A stretch of DNA of 15,681 bases from Clostridiales bacterium. Lineage in GTDB: Bacteria; Bacillota_A; Clostridia; Saccharofermentanales; Saccharofermentanaceae. The stretch is from positions 1-15,681 of the forward strand of contig JAILHZ010000005.1 in assembly GCA_024695545.1 (NCBI GenBank), read 5' to 3'. Positions 7,244 to 14,167 of this stretch are shown here, piece after piece. Below the pieces are notes generated by a model. The model had not been told where the DNA came from. It worked only from the letters and a program-made list of their open reading frames with translations, and made no database searches. The translations under genes were made by a program, and so were the position numbers. Position 1 is the first letter of the stretch. Each line of letters starts with the position of its first letter.

Positions 7244-7252
7244 TGTTATAAT
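7244..7252 (+). promoter_or_regulatory. Extended -10 promoter before the SNF2 gene
   Basis: TGTTATAAT: a perfect TATAAT (7247-7252) with TG at the extended position, in the 94-bp gap. No -35 match is visible at 16-18 bp. It lies about 48 bp before the start codon. Confidence 0.5.
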
Positions 7253-7299
7253 TCTATTCGGAAGCGGTTTTACCAAGACCGCGGAAGGGAAACGACAAC

Positions 7300-10095
7300 A
7301 TGGCAGGAAGAACGTTTGGTAATTCTGAGATAAAGGCGCTGACAGCCCGCATCCGTCTTGTGCAGCAGACCGGAAGGGAAGGCATTCAGAAGGTCTCCTC
7401 GACAAGATCCGGGATCGAGTCCGCGATCGCATCAGCGATCCAGCCCGAGTGGGCGCGTGTCCTTCACGGGATCCCTGTCGATGAACTCAATGCGAATAAA
7501 GAAGGCATCCGTACGAATCTTCTGAAGGAAGCGGGCTACGGCGATGTCTATTCCGTCCATGCCGCGAGTGAGAAGAACCTGGCCCTGATCAACGGGATCG
7601 GCGAGGTGATGTCCCTTCGTGCCAAGCAGAGTGCCGCTAAGATCGCGATGGACGTTAACGCGAACGTCAAACTCCGCCTGAGCCTCGACCATAAATCCAA
7701 TGAATATTCCCGCCTGGTGACGGCCGTTGCCGAGTATATGCGTGCGAAGGAAAATGCGCCGAAGTGCGAGCAGCTCCTCTCGATGCTTCCGATGGATACC
7801 GAAGAAAAAATAGCAGGCATGAATGTCGCGAAGTCCGTCTTTAAGTGGCTATTCAGCGGCGATAAGAAAAAGACCGAAGCCAAGAGTGCGTTTGATGCTC
7901 TCTCCGCGACAGCTTCGGCGATCGATCAGACAGGACTTGTTTACCAGATCTCGGGAAGCCAGACCCCGATTACGATCGCAGAAGCCTGGAATGACTTTGC
8001 CAAGCGCCCGATCGAATACTATCAGGTGTTAGAAGAGATCGCCCCCGAGCGCTTTGACAGCGGGGAAGACGGCTATGGCCTCAGTGATGAGATCCGTGAA
8101 GATGTTGCCAACACCCCCGTCGACCTTACTGGCCTTAAGTGTACGCTCAGAGGCTACCAGCTCTGGGGCGTGAAGTATATCCTCCACCAGAAGAGAGTCC
8201 TCCTTGGTGATGAAATGGGTTTAGGAAAAACCATCCAGGCGCTTGCTGCCATGGTATCGCTCAGAAACGGCTCGGATGAGATCAAGGTAGAGGAGCCGGC
8301 GGCGCCGACAGAAACGATGGGAGTTCCAGCGCCGTCAGCAACAGAACAGATGCCAGTCGCTGATGCGTCTTCCGGTCTTGCGCCGGTTGCAGCCGGAGTG
8401 CCGGCCGCACCTGCGGTTCAGGTACAACAAGAAGGAATAGGCGCGACGCAAGCGGTGTCTGCGCCGATGGCGGCCCCGGTGCACGTAGTAACGGAGCCTG
8501 AAGAACCGAAGTTGCCGCTGCCGAAGAGATTCCTGGTTATCTGCCCGGCGAGTGTTATCGTGAACTGGTGTCGTGAGGTCGAAGCGAAGAGTGATCTGGT
8601 TGCCTTTAATCTGCATGACAATAACAGGGATGCGTCCTTTAAGAGATGGTCGGAAGAGGGCGGAGTGGCGGTCACGAACTTCGAGAGTCTCGAGAATCAC
8701 TTTAAGATCGAAGAAGACTTCAGTTTAAGCATGATCATCGTTGATGAGGCGCACTACATCAAGAACACCGAGGCGAAGAGAAGCAAGAATGTTCTGAATC
8801 TCTGCTGCCACACGGACAGAATCCTGTTTATGACAGGTACTCCGCTTGAGAATAACGTCAATGAGATGATCCGTCTGATGGATTATCTCCAGCACGATGT
8901 GGCACAGCGTGCCCAGCAGGTCAGCATGACGGCTTATGCGGATGACTTTAAAGATAAGATCTCCCCTGTGTACTATCGCCGTAAGCGCGAGAACGTGCTG
9001 TCCGAACTTCCGGATCTTACGGATATTAAGGAATGGTGCAATATGACGCCGGAGGACGAGCGTGCTTACGAAGACGACGTTCTTACGGGATCCTTTATGG
9101 ATGTGCGCCGCGTGTCCTGGAGAAATGCCGATTATCTGAATACATCCTCCAAGGTTCAGCGCCTTCGCGAGATCGTGGAAGATGCCGCGGAGGATTCCCG
9201 AAAGATCCTTGTTTTCTCATTCTTCCTCGATACGCTGGAAAAGATCCGCACTGTGTTCGGTGAGAGATGTATCGGTGTCATCAACGGCGCCGTTCCGGTC
9301 GAAGAACGACAGAACATCGTCGATGCATTTGAGCAGGCCCCGGCAGGCTCCGTTCTTGCCGCGCAGATCCAGTCGGGCGGAACCGGTCTTAACATCCAGT
9401 CGGCAAGCGTGGTTATTCTCTGCGAACCTCAGTACAAGCCATCAACGGAGAATCAGGCAATCGGCCGTGCGCACCGTATGGGCCAGACAAGAGATGTTCT
9501 TGTGTACAGACTTCTCTGCCCGAATACCGTAGATGAAAGAATGATCGAGATCATCGAAGCAAAGCAGGCAGAGTTTGATACCTTTGCCGATGAGTCCGCT
9601 GCCGCGAACCGCGATGCGGAAAGTGAGAAGAACGGTGTCGATGTAAACCAGAATGTTATTATCGGAGCAAGCGAAGGCGCTGAAGCCGGTCAGTCTGCGG
9701 CACAATCTGCTCCGGGTAATGATCCGACAGCGACGCGTCCGGTCGAGCAGATCGTCGAAGCGCCCTCGGCGGCCCCTGCGGAAAGAGAAATCGACAACGC
9801 CAGCATCAACAAGATCTTCGCGGATGAGAAAGCCAGGATCCTTGCCAAGAGACAGCGCGAAGCAGAAGCCGGAATTACTCCGATGCCTGCGCCAGCAGCT
9901 GCTGCGCCCGTTGAGCAGGCTCAGGCTGTTGTGCCTGCGCCGATCACTGAACCGATGGCCGTTCCTATGCCGGTAAGTGAGCCGGTAATTGAGCCTACAC
10001 CTGTTGCGCCGAGGATGATCTTCTGCCGTTTCTGCGGAAAGCAGATCTCGGGTGACTCGATCTTCTGCAATTACTGTGGGAAGGATGTCCGTTAA
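7300..10095 (+). CDS. SNF2-family DEAH-box ATPase with C-terminal zinc ribbon
   Basis: This 931-aa cytoplasmic DNA-dependent ATPase starts MAGRTFGNSEIKAL with GGAAGG 11 bases upstream. Residues 1-270 are an unassigned helical domain. Motor motifs are complete: Walker A DEMGLGKT (304-311), motif Ia LVICPASVIVNW (from 412), DEAH (482-485), motif III TGTPLENN (from 512), motif V SGGTGLNIQ (from 692) and motif VI QAIGRAHRMGQ (719-729) with both arginines. An 80-odd-residue Pro/Ala/Val-rich insertion (about 325-408) separates motifs I and Ia, an unusual place. A second linker of the same composition (about 790-905) leads to a zinc ribbon CRFC...CNYC (C909, C912, C923, C926). The role is probably DNA or nucleoprotein remodelling, transcription recycling or repair; no methylase or nuclease gene lies nearby to point to a defence system. 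The last 4 bp overlap the convergent DUF2442 gene. Confidence 0.92.
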   Translation: MAGRTFGNSEIKALTARIRLVQQTGREGIQKVSSTRSGIESAIASAIQPEWARVLHGIPVDELNANKEGIRTNLLKEAGYGDVYSVHAASEKNLALINGIGEVMSLRAKQSAAKIAMDVNANVKLRLSLDHKSNEYSRLVTAVAEYMRAKENAPKCEQLLSMLPMDTEEKIAGMNVAKSVFKWLFSGDKKKTEAKSAFDALSATASAIDQTGLVYQISGSQTPITIAEAWNDFAKRPIEYYQVLEEIAPERFDSGEDGYGLSDEIREDVANTPVDLTGLKCTLRGYQLWGVKYILHQKRVLLGDEMGLGKTIQALAAMVSLRNGSDEIKVEEPAAPTETMGVPAPSATEQMPVADASSGLAPVAAGVPAAPAVQVQQEGIGATQAVSAPMAAPVHVVTEPEEPKLPLPKRFLVICPASVIVNWCREVEAKSDLVAFNLHDNNRDASFKRWSEEGGVAVTNFESLENHFKIEEDFSLSMIIVDEAHYIKNTEAKRSKNVLNLCCHTDRILFMTGTPLENNVNEMIRLMDYLQHDVAQRAQQVSMTAYADDFKDKISPVYYRRKRENVLSELPDLTDIKEWCNMTPEDERAYEDDVLTGSFMDVRRVSWRNADYLNTSSKVQRLREIVEDAAEDSRKILVFSFFLDTLEKIRTVFGERCIGVINGAVPVEERQNIVDAFEQAPAGSVLAAQIQSGGTGLNIQSASVVILCEPQYKPSTENQAIGRAHRMGQTRDVLVYRLLCPNTVDERMIEIIEAKQAEFDTFADESAAANRDAESEKNGVDVNQNVIIGASEGAEAGQSAAQSAPGNDPTATRPVEQIVEAPSAAPAEREIDNASINKIFADEKARILAKRQREAEAGITPMPAPAAAAPVEQAQAVVPAPITEPMAVPMPVSEPVIEPTPVAPRMIFCRFCGKQISGDSIFCNYCGKDVR

Positions 10096-10637
10096 TCGCG
10101 ATTCTTAGTGAAGTAGGGTTTTCTAATCAGCGGTCTTCCGCGAAGGTTGTCTTTGCGTTCTTCTATTAACAAGTTGCGATGCAAGTCCATCTTTGAAAAA
10201 TCAATTTCTCTGGGACGCCCGTATTCTCTAATCATAGCGTCTACGGAGATGATCCACACGTTTCCGAATTTGCAGGCATCTACTCCAACAACAAGCTTTC
10301 CGTGGGAAATGGCTTTGCGGAGGGTGCTTTCGTTCATACCCCAAAGCCTGGTTGCATCGGAAAAAGCCATCAGCCCGTTAAACGGGGATTCGATTGTCTT
10401 TCCGTTTTCAAAGAGTTCGTCGCCGGAAAGAGAAATAGTGTCATCCCATTCGATTTTGTCTCCGCCTTGAGAAAGGCGGACCTGAAAGAATAATTCAGGA
10501 TTCCTTTTGAGAACACTGAAAGCGGCAGATTCTCTCGCTAGTGGCCCAACGTCGTATGTTTTGATTATGCCCTCGGCAAAATGAACGTTCAGACGATGTC
10601 CTCGAAGAGGGGAGACCTCTTTGATTTTGTGAATCAT
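10092..10637 (-). CDS. DUF2442 protein fused to a helix-turn-helix domain
   Basis: 181 aa, starting MIHKIKEVSPLRGHRLNV with AAAGGAG 8 bases upstream. Residues 1-80 match the DUF2442 pattern (small beta domain reading V.P...L.V.F..G....YDV..L, then LSGDELFENG). Residues about 88-145 hold a helix-turn-helix (MAFSDATRLWGMNESTLRKAI) followed by KLVVGVDACKFGNVWIISVDAM, a wing-like segment ending in EYGRPREI. The C-terminal tail is basic (RGRPLIRKPYFTKNRD). A DNA-binding regulator is inferred. DUF2442 proteins are often found in toxin-antitoxin-like pairs (with DUF4160); no such partner is next to this one, though the Fic gene starts 392 bp away on the opposite strand. It ends inside the SNF2 stop codon, so the two converging genes share bases 10092-10095. 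Confidence 0.82.
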   Translation of the reverse strand: MIHKIKEVSPLRGHRLNVHFAEGIIKTYDVGPLARESAAFSVLKRNPELFFQVRLSQGGDKIEWDDTISLSGDELFENGKTIESPFNGLMAFSDATRLWGMNESTLRKAISHGKLVVGVDACKFGNVWIISVDAMIREYGRPREIDFSKMDLHRNLLIEERKDNLRGRPLIRKPYFTKNRD

Positions 10638-10718
10638 AGTAATCGCTCCTTTTGTTGTTTTTCGGAAGGTTCATTCTGCGCGATGGAATTCCGAATATAT
10701 GTGTTCTATGAGGCATTA

Positions 10719-10744
10719 TTTTTTTCACGGAAGCGTGATAAAAG
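10719..10744. repeat. Dispersed palindrome, copy B
   Basis: The 19-bp core TCACGGAAGCGTGATAAAA (10725-10743) is identical to copy A at 4257-4275. The arms TCACG/CGTGA are perfect and a further T4/A4 pairs after one T-T mismatch. It lies 82 bp upstream of the DUF2442 start, in the same orientation relative to a minus-strand gene as copy A. Confidence 0.75.
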
Positions 10745-10860
10745 TATCGTACCTGAGAATGTGTTTGCAGTCCAAGAAATAGGGGGCGATTTATAAGTTT
10801 TACTTATGATTTTTGTGAATGAATTGCTTCTTATGAAGATTTTCGTCGAAATGATGAGTA

Positions 10861-10902
10861 TATTGTTGGGATGTATTTGCCTATTGTTGGGAATAATTTG
10901 CA
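10861..10902 (+). repeat. 21-bp tandem repeat, two copies
   Basis: TATTGTTGGGA begins at 10861 and again at 10882; each is followed by a variable trinucleotide and ATTTGC. The second copy runs directly into the first ATTTGCATA site of the fic operator, so the two structures may have grown from one another. Confidence 0.65.
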
Positions 10903-10983
10903 TATTATTGATGATAAAATATGCAAATTGTTTGCCTGATTAATAGATTATTTGCATAATTTGTGATAAATTATATGCAAATA
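10895..10983 (+). promoter_or_regulatory. Double inverted-repeat operator upstream of fic
   Basis: Four copies of a 9-bp site: ATTTGCATA at 10896-10904 and 10950-10958, and its reverse complement TATGCAAAT at 10920-10928 and 10974-10982. In both pairs the start-to-start distance is exactly 24 bp, and the pairs are 54 bp apart. The first pair extends to perfect 12-bp arms (10895-10906 / 10918-10929), the second to 10-bp arms (10949-10958 / 10974-10983). The third site covers the candidate -10 box, so repression by blocking polymerase is likely. Candidate binders are the DUF2442-HTH protein or the Fic protein's own C-terminal winged helix. Confidence 0.7.
10932..10960 (+). promoter_or_regulatory. 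Candidate fic promoter
   Basis: TTGCCT (10932-10937), a 17-bp spacer and CATAAT (10955-10960). The -10 box overlaps the ATTTGCATA site at 10950-10958. The start codon is about 70 bp downstream. Confidence 0.5.
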
Positions 10984-11029
10984 GTAAGATTGAATGGGCA
11001 GATTTTAAGGAGCATTATAAGGGCAAGTT

Positions 11030-12076
11030 ATGAGAGTGTTTGATTATTCGTTTTTGAAGAGTCTTAGAGTTCCGGCCAGTTTTCTGGGGCTGACGAATAA
11101 GATTTATGATCTCCGACGTGCTGAAGAAGAAAAGCGGCGGATGTATCCGGGTATGTTTACCAGTCTTCAGAAGATTGCAGTGGTTCAGTCTGTAAAGGGA
11201 AGTAATGCGATTGAGGGCATTATCACTACGGATAAGCGAATTGAAGAAATCGTCAATCAGAGTTCTGCGCCGCTCAATCATTCGGAACAGGAGATTGCAG
11301 GTTATAGAGATGCGCTGAACATTATTCACGAAGGACACGATGATCTAAGCATCAATGAAGAACTGCTGCTCCGTCTTCATACGGTTCTTCTTTCCCATAC
11401 CGGCACGGAGTATGGAGGAGAATACAAAACAGAAGATAATGCTGTGTACGAGAAGTTTTCGGACGGAAGTATACGGATACGATGGAATCCGGTTACTGCG
11501 AAAGATACACCAGCTGCCATGCAGCAATTGTTCTATGCTTATTCGAGCGCCAGAAACGATGCCGGGATCGACCAGCTTCTGCTGATTCCTTGCTTTATAC
11601 TCGATTTTCTGTGCATTCACCCGTTTCAGGATGGCAATGGAAGAATGAGCCGCCTTCTTTCGTTGCTTCTTCTTTACAAGAATAACTTTGATATCTCGAG
11701 ATATATCTCTTTTGAAGAGCAGATCAACCAGATGAAGGGCGAGTATTACGATGCACTGCAAAGATCCTCTTTCGGCTGGCATGAAAACAGCAACGATTAT
11801 ATTCCGTTCATTGAGAACTTTCTGATGTCACTCTATATGTGCTATAAGGAGTTGGACAAGCGCTTCCTGACGCTGGGATCGCAGAAAGCAAATAAGAAAG
11901 AACGGGTGGAAAGTGCAATCATGAATGCATTTTTGCCGATAAGCAAAAAAGAGATATGCCAGCTATTCCCGGACATCGCTGAGTCGACTGTGGAAGCGGT
12001 GGTTGCCTCACTTCTAAAAGAGGGAAGGATCAGGAAAGTCGGAACGACAAGGGGAGCCAGGTACATCAAGACGTAG
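11030..12076 (+). CDS. Fic-family AMP-transferase-like protein, class II, with C-terminal winged helix
   Basis: 348 aa, starting MRVFDYSFLKSLRV; AAGGG lies 6 bases upstream. The catalytic motif HPFQDGNGRMSR (197-208) is complete: His197 is the base, Asp201 binds metal and Gly/Asn/Arg bind the nucleotide phosphates, so it should transfer AMP (or a related group) to hydroxyl side chains of target proteins. The N-terminal inhibitory motif S58-x3-E62-G63 (SNAIEG) places it in class II, where the Glu blocks productive ATP binding until released. GTEYGGEYKTEDNAVY is the expected substrate-clamping flap region. Residues about 290-348 look like a winged helix (ISKKEICQLFPDIAESTVEAV, then VGTTRGARYIKT), so it may bind DNA and control its own promoter. 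There is no separate small antitoxin gene, as expected for this class. The target is unknown. Confidence 0.93.
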   Translation: MRVFDYSFLKSLRVPASFLGLTNKIYDLRRAEEEKRRMYPGMFTSLQKIAVVQSVKGSNAIEGIITTDKRIEEIVNQSSAPLNHSEQEIAGYRDALNIIHEGHDDLSINEELLLRLHTVLLSHTGTEYGGEYKTEDNAVYEKFSDGSIRIRWNPVTAKDTPAAMQQLFYAYSSARNDAGIDQLLLIPCFILDFLCIHPFQDGNGRMSRLLSLLLLYKNNFDISRYISFEEQINQMKGEYYDALQRSSFGWHENSNDYIPFIENFLMSLYMCYKELDKRFLTLGSQKANKKERVESAIMNAFLPISKKEICQLFPDIAESTVEAVVASLLKEGRIRKVGTTRGARYIKT

Positions 12077-12091
12077 AATTAATTGCGCTAT

Positions 12092-12209
12092 GTGATGGTG
12101 TGAATGGAAGTATCACCAGAGTGATGGTGTGAATGGAAGTATCACCAGAGTGATAGTGTAGAATAATAGTGTCACTTGCGCGATGGTGTAGAATTGTAAT
12201 GTGACTTTT
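12092..12209 (+). repeat. 29-30 bp tandem array of inverted-repeat units
   Basis: Two identical 29-bp units (12092-12120, 12121-12149) and two diverged 30-bp units (from 12150 and 12180). Each intact unit opens with GTGAT and has ATCAC 15 bases later. At the junctions this gives compact palindromes ATCAC-CAGA-GTGAT (12112-12125 and 12141-12154; the second extends to TATCAC/GTGATA). The array fills the gap between fic and the next gene. It is not CRISPR: units are contiguous with no unique spacers. Confidence 0.8.
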
Positions 12210-12227
12210 TAAGAGGGGATTTTTCTG

Positions 12228-12848
12228 ATGAACGCCAAACGACTGATCGTTACTATGGTCTTTGCGACTATCCTGATCGGATTCTTTATCTGGATCATCG
12301 GTGTTTTTATCGATGATGCGGGAAGAAAGAACCGGATCTGGCGTGAGCAATCCGGAAAGGTCAATGCGGCCATCGAATATATCAAGGCCGAGAATTACGA
12401 CATCATGTACTACGGTGAAGACTTGAACGGACCGAAAGCTTTCACTCCGAGACATATCTATAACTTCGACTATGATTCCATTACGGGAGAAGGAGAAGCG
12501 CCGGAAGGTCATGTCGGACACGTGATCATCCTTAATGACCTGAACGCGGACTTAAGAATAGAGAAAGAAGACTGGTTCAGACTTTTGACACTCCTGAGAT
12601 ATGAGAACTACGTCATCGTGTATCTCGGATCCGATAAACTTCCGGAGATGCAGAAAGAAGGCTTTTTCTTCGACGTTTATCCCGAAACCACAAACAGCAT
12701 TGTTTTCTGGAACTCCGGAAGAGAAAAGGAGATCGGGTTTGCCGACGATTCGACTGTGATTCCGGAAGTGGTCAGAGAAGGACTGACACAACAGCAGTGC
12801 ACGGTGTATGCCATGATCATGAAGATGCAGAGTCACCATTATATCTAG
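12228..12848 (+). CDS. Membrane-anchored protein of unknown function
   Basis: 206 aa, starting MNAKRLIVTMVFATILIG; GAGGGG lies 9 bases upstream. Residues about 5-27 form one transmembrane helix, followed by charged residues (DDAGRKNRIWREQSGKV), so it is probably an N-terminal signal anchor with the remaining 175 aa outside. The rest alternates strands and helices (VNAAIEYIKAENYDIMYYG, GHVIILNDLNADLRIEKEDW, YENYVIVYLGSDKLPEM) and may be a small alpha/beta fold that includes paired Tyr-rich strands. There is no lipobox, no catalytic motif and no family that I recognise. It sits between the tandem array and prfA, 97 bp upstream of prfA, with hairpins in between, so co-transcription is uncertain. 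Confidence 0.82.
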   Translation: MNAKRLIVTMVFATILIGFFIWIIGVFIDDAGRKNRIWREQSGKVNAAIEYIKAENYDIMYYGEDLNGPKAFTPRHIYNFDYDSITGEGEAPEGHVGHVIILNDLNADLRIEKEDWFRLLTLLRYENYVIVYLGSDKLPEMQKEGFFFDVYPETTNSIVFWNSGREKEIGFADDSTVIPEVVREGLTQQQCTVYAMIMKMQSHHYI

Positions 12849-12876
12849 CGACGCGGACTTATCTTCCCAACTTACC

Positions 12877-12922
12877 GATGCCGAAGCAAGGCATCCCAAA
12901 TGACGCGGCATAAAGAAATGCC
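12877..12922 (+). promoter_or_regulatory. Paired GGCAT hairpins before prfA
   Basis: GATGCC/GGCATC (12877-12882 / 12890-12895, 7-nt loop) and GGCAT/ATGCC (12907-12911 / 12918-12922, 6-nt loop) lie in tandem, ending 9 bases before the prfA ribosome site. Because the arms are alike, the inner arms could also pair across the two hairpins, giving mutually exclusive folds. No T tract follows either, so they are not ordinary terminators. Confidence 0.35.
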
Positions 12923-12945
12923 ACAAACTTTAAGGAGAGATACCC

Positions 12946-14040
12946 GTGAATAATGAACGTGAAAGAATAGAACAGATCCTGCACCGCTACGACGAGATCA
13001 TCGCATCGATGGCGGATCCGGCCATCGTTTCGGACGGCGCCAGATACCTGAAACTGACCAAGGAACTTTCAGACCTTGAACCGGTCGTTGCCAGGATCCA
13101 TGACAAAGACAGAGTGACGAAGGAACTTGCGGACGCAAGAGAACTGCATACCGCGGCAGATGACGAAGAGATGCGCCAGATGGCGGCCGAAGAGGTCGCA
13201 GCTCTTGAGAGCGAACTTCAGACGATCGAAGAAGACCTTGAGGAACTTCTTGCCGTGAAGGACCCGAAAGATGAGCGCTCGGTCATTATGGAGATCCGGT
13301 CGGGCGCAGGCGGAGAAGAAGCAGCGCTTTTTGTCGCCGACCTTTACAAAATGTATTCCGCATATGCGGTCAGCAAAGGCTGGAAGATCGAATATATTGA
13401 CAGTAACGATACGGAACTCGGCGGATACCAGAAACTGGTCTTCTCCATCGAGGGAAGAGGCGCGTACTCGTGCTTTAAGTACGAAAGCGGCGTGCACCGC
13501 GTGCAGAGAGTCCCGGTTACGGAGTCGGGCGGACGCGTACATACATCGACGGTTACGGTGGCGGTACTTCCAGAGGTCGATGAGGTCGAAGTCAATATCA
13601 ACCCGAATGACTTAAAGATCGATACTTATAGAGCCTCGGGGGCCGGCGGACAGCACATCAACCGAACCGACTCGGCGATCCGTATCACGCATCTTCCGAC
13701 GGGACTTGTGGTCACGTGCCAGGATGAGCGTTCCCAGCACAAGAACCGGGCCAAGGCGATGGCGGTCCTTCAGAGCCGTCTCCTTGAGATGGAAGAGCAG
13801 AAGCAGACCGGCGCGATCGCGGCGGAGAGAAGGTCCCAGGTAGGTACGGGCGACCGTTCCGAGAAGATCAGGACGTACAACTACCACCAGGGAAGAGTGA
13901 CCGATCACAGAATCGGACTGACGCTCTACCGTCTGGAAGAAATCCTCGGCGGCGACCTCGAAGAGATCGTCCGGCAGTTGACATTAGCCGACCGCGCGAA
14001 TAAATTAGGAAGCGCGAACACAGAAGACGAAGAAGAATGA
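12946..14040 (+). CDS. prfA: Peptide chain release factor 1
   Basis: 364 aa, the normal length for RF1, which reads UAA and UAG and releases the finished protein at the ribosome. The start is GTG with TAAGGAG 8 bases upstream. Residues 1-105 form the helical domain 1 (Glu-rich, coiled-coil). The stop-codon recognition tripeptide is P190-V191-T192 in [14 protein letters not shown], the PxT type of RF1 rather than SPF of RF2. The catalytic GGQ is at 234-236 in [18 protein letters not shown], followed by [14 protein letters not shown]. The C-terminus ([18 protein letters not shown]) is canonical. The methylase gene prmC, which often follows prfA and modifies this Gln, is absent here; a short repeat-bearing gap and the sua5 fusion come next instead. 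Confidence 0.98.
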   Translation: MNNERERIEQILHRYDEIIASMADPAIVSDGARYLKLTKELSDLEPVVARIHDKDRVTKELADARELHTAADDEEMRQMAAEEVAALESELQTIEEDLEELLAVKDPKDERSVIMEIRSGAGGEEAALFVADLYKMYSAYAVSKGWKIEYIDSNDTELGGYQKLVFSIEGRGAYSCFKYESGVHRVQRVPVTESGGRVHTSTVTVAVLPEVDEVEVNINPNDLKIDTYRASGAGGQHINRTDSAIRITHLPTGLVVTCQDERSQHKNRAKAMAVLQSRLLEMEEQKQTGAIAAERRSQVGTGDRSEKIRTYNYHQGRVTDHRIGLTLYRLEEILGGDLEEIVRQLTLADRANKLGSANTEDEEE

Positions 14041-14062
14041 ATATGCACGGGCGCTCCGGTGG

Positions 14063-14126
14063 AAGAGAAATGAAGAACGGACCGCCCACGGCGAAAGAGA
14101 AATGAAGAACGGACCGCCAAAGGCGG
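14063..14126 (+). repeat. 32-bp tandem duplication between prfA and the sua5 fusion
   Basis: Units 14063-14094 and 14095-14126 match at 29 of 32 bases; the first 24 are identical (AAGAGAAATGAAGAACGGAC plus CGCC). Each unit ends in a small hairpin (CGCC-CAC-GGCG and CCGCC-AAA-GGCGG). The 127-bp gap contains no credible gene and no T tract, so readthrough from prfA is expected. Confidence 0.75.
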
Positions 14127-14167
14127 AACAGAAACAAACCTGAAAAACACTGAAAGAAGATGACAAA

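Larger units (their letters stand above)
10638..11029. other. AT-rich intergenic regulatory region between the DUF2442 and fic genes
   Basis: 392 bp without a credible gene. It contains the second dispersed palindrome (10719-10744), a 21-bp tandem repeat (10861-10902) and a double inverted-repeat operator over the fic promoter (10895-10983). From about 10800 it is clearly more AT-rich than the coding DNA on both sides, which suits a horizontally gained or strongly regulated locus. A promoter for the DUF2442 gene must lie here but no convincing hexamer pair was found. Confidence 0.7.

Noticed and set aside
6309..7244. 311-aa open frame antisense to the end of the lipoprotein gene
   Set aside because: Mirror frame of the solute-binding domain; no motifs of its own and biased His/Asp/Val composition.
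10706..10903. 65-aa open frame on the minus strand in the AT-rich gap
   Set aside because: Low-complexity Ile/Asn/Ser composition typical of AT-rich noncoding DNA, and it crosses the palindrome and tandem repeat.
12092..12209. CRISPR-like array
   Set aside because: Units abut without unique spacers, there are only four and two have decayed, and no cas genes are present.
12066..12521. 151-aa minus-strand frame over the tandem array
   Set aside because: Its repeated peptide merely reflects the DNA repeats, and the rest is antisense to the 12228 gene.
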